A stretch of 64,000 bases of DNA from Desulfohalobium retbaense DSM 5692 (lineage in GTDB: Bacteria; Desulfobacterota; Desulfovibrionia; Desulfovibrionales; Desulfohalobiaceae). The position numbers were made by a program, and so were the translations under genes. Shown piece by piece: positions 63,661-64,000 of this stretch (its first letter is position 1; each line of letters opens with the position of its first letter). Where the stretch lies: assembly GCF_000024325.1 (NCBI RefSeq), contig NC_013223.1, forward strand, positions 2,731,353 through 2,795,352. The letters run 5' to 3'. The notes under the pieces are model-generated. The model searched no databases. It saw only the letters and a list, made by a program, of their open reading frames with translations, and was not told where the DNA came from.

Positions 63661-64000
63661 TTAGAGCCAGATCTCGATCTTGAAAAAGCGGAAGAAGAGG
63701 AAAAAGAGCACAACGGCCAAGATCCACTTCAATTGCTTTTCAGTAAACAGTTTCTGCATCCGGCTGCCGATCGTGCCACCGACGAAGCCGCCGATGATGA
63801 TCGCCAGGGCGATCCAGAAGTCGGGGAGGTACCCATTCATCAGGTAGCCAATAAAGGACCCGATAGAGGAGAAACAGGTCCCGACCAGACCAACCGGCAC
63901 AGCCACGTACATGGGCAGGGCGCCGACCATGGTCATGATGGGCACGAGCAGGAAGCCACCACCGATACCGAAGCAGCGAGCCACGATACCGATACCAAGG
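63661..64000 (-). CDS. Sulfite exporter TauE/SafE family permease (C-terminal part)
   Basis: The gene runs off the end of the window; its start is missing. The visible 113 or so residues include ARCFGIGGGFLLVPIMTM, the family repeat motif (G-x-GGG-x-l-x-P), VAVPVGLVGTCFSSIGSFIGY, and IGGFVGGTIGSRMQKLFTEKQLKWI, followed by a final hydrophobic helix. TauE/SafE proteins move sulfite, sulfonate or other organosulfur anions across the inner membrane. It heads the visible part of a minus-strand series ending with the Mo oxidoreductase. Confidence 0.9.
   Translation of the reverse strand, partial: LGIGIVARCFGIGGGFLLVPIMTMVGALPMYVAVPVGLVGTCFSSIGSFIGYLMNGYLPDFWIALAIIIGGFVGGTIGSRMQKLFTEKQLKWILAVVLFFLFFRFFKIEIWL

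Overview
The window looks like a chromosomal segment of a sulfate-reducing deltaproteobacterium of the Desulfovibrionales, closest in style to Desulfovibrio or Desulfohalobium. The evidence is a periplasmic tetraheme cytochrome c3, a TupABC tungstate importer, a siroheme-decarboxylase gene beside hemL (alternative heme route), futalosine-pathway menaquinone genes, a DUF169/Mo-oxidoreductase/TauE locus, and several NtrC/sigma-54 features. The genus is inferred. No rRNA, tRNA, CRISPR array, prophage or complete insertion sequence was recognised.

Layout. 1-2400: the end of a DMT exporter, a small charged secreted protein, and glnA. 2700-7700: a ZraP/ZraS/ZraR-type envelope metal-stress module with a textbook sigma-54 promoter, bracketed by two direct copies of a 307-bp non-autonomous mobile element, each with its own target-site duplication. 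7800-12600: a peroxiredoxin under a Fur-like box, then a tungstate set on the minus strand (tupA, tupB, tupC, a 71-aa protein, and a molybdenum-storage-protein homologue). 12900-25400: an outer-membrane barrel, a ubiquitin-fold/Mut7-C protein, an M48 protease, an EndoQ-UvrD fusion, a DHH phosphoesterase, polA without a recognisable proofreading site, an aminotransferase, a DUF1844 protein and argC. 25400-29070: a CoA ligase, a prepilin peptidase, fdhD, and a tandem array of 182-bp repeats with nested inverted arms.

29071-37350: purL, a polyprenyl diphosphate synthase, mqnD, mqnB, a nucleotide-sugar dehydrogenase, a DUF2065 protein, menG and a small overlapping gene. 37600-41100: an acidic coiled-coil protein, cytochrome c3, hemL and a siroheme decarboxylase subunit. 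41460-51430: gpsA followed by a tightly packed efflux operon made of a substrate-binding-domain/TolC fusion, a GNAT-nitrilase fusion, an RND adaptor, an RND pump and a glycine-rich lipoprotein. 51435-55600: glpD, dgkA, an HsdR-N-like protein and a second CoA ligase. 55670-64000: an ArsB/NhaD-type carrier with CBS-pair proteins, then a TorD-molybdopterin oxidoreductase fusion, a DUF169 protein, two membrane proteins (one with Oxa1/EMC3-like topology) and a TauE/SafE exporter cut by the window end.

The most unusual items are the three natural fusions (EndoQ-UvrD, substrate-binding protein-TolC, TorD-Mo oxidoreductase), the tungstate uptake plus storage operon, and the two repeat families. All family assignments come from motifs and remembered family features; no database search was run.
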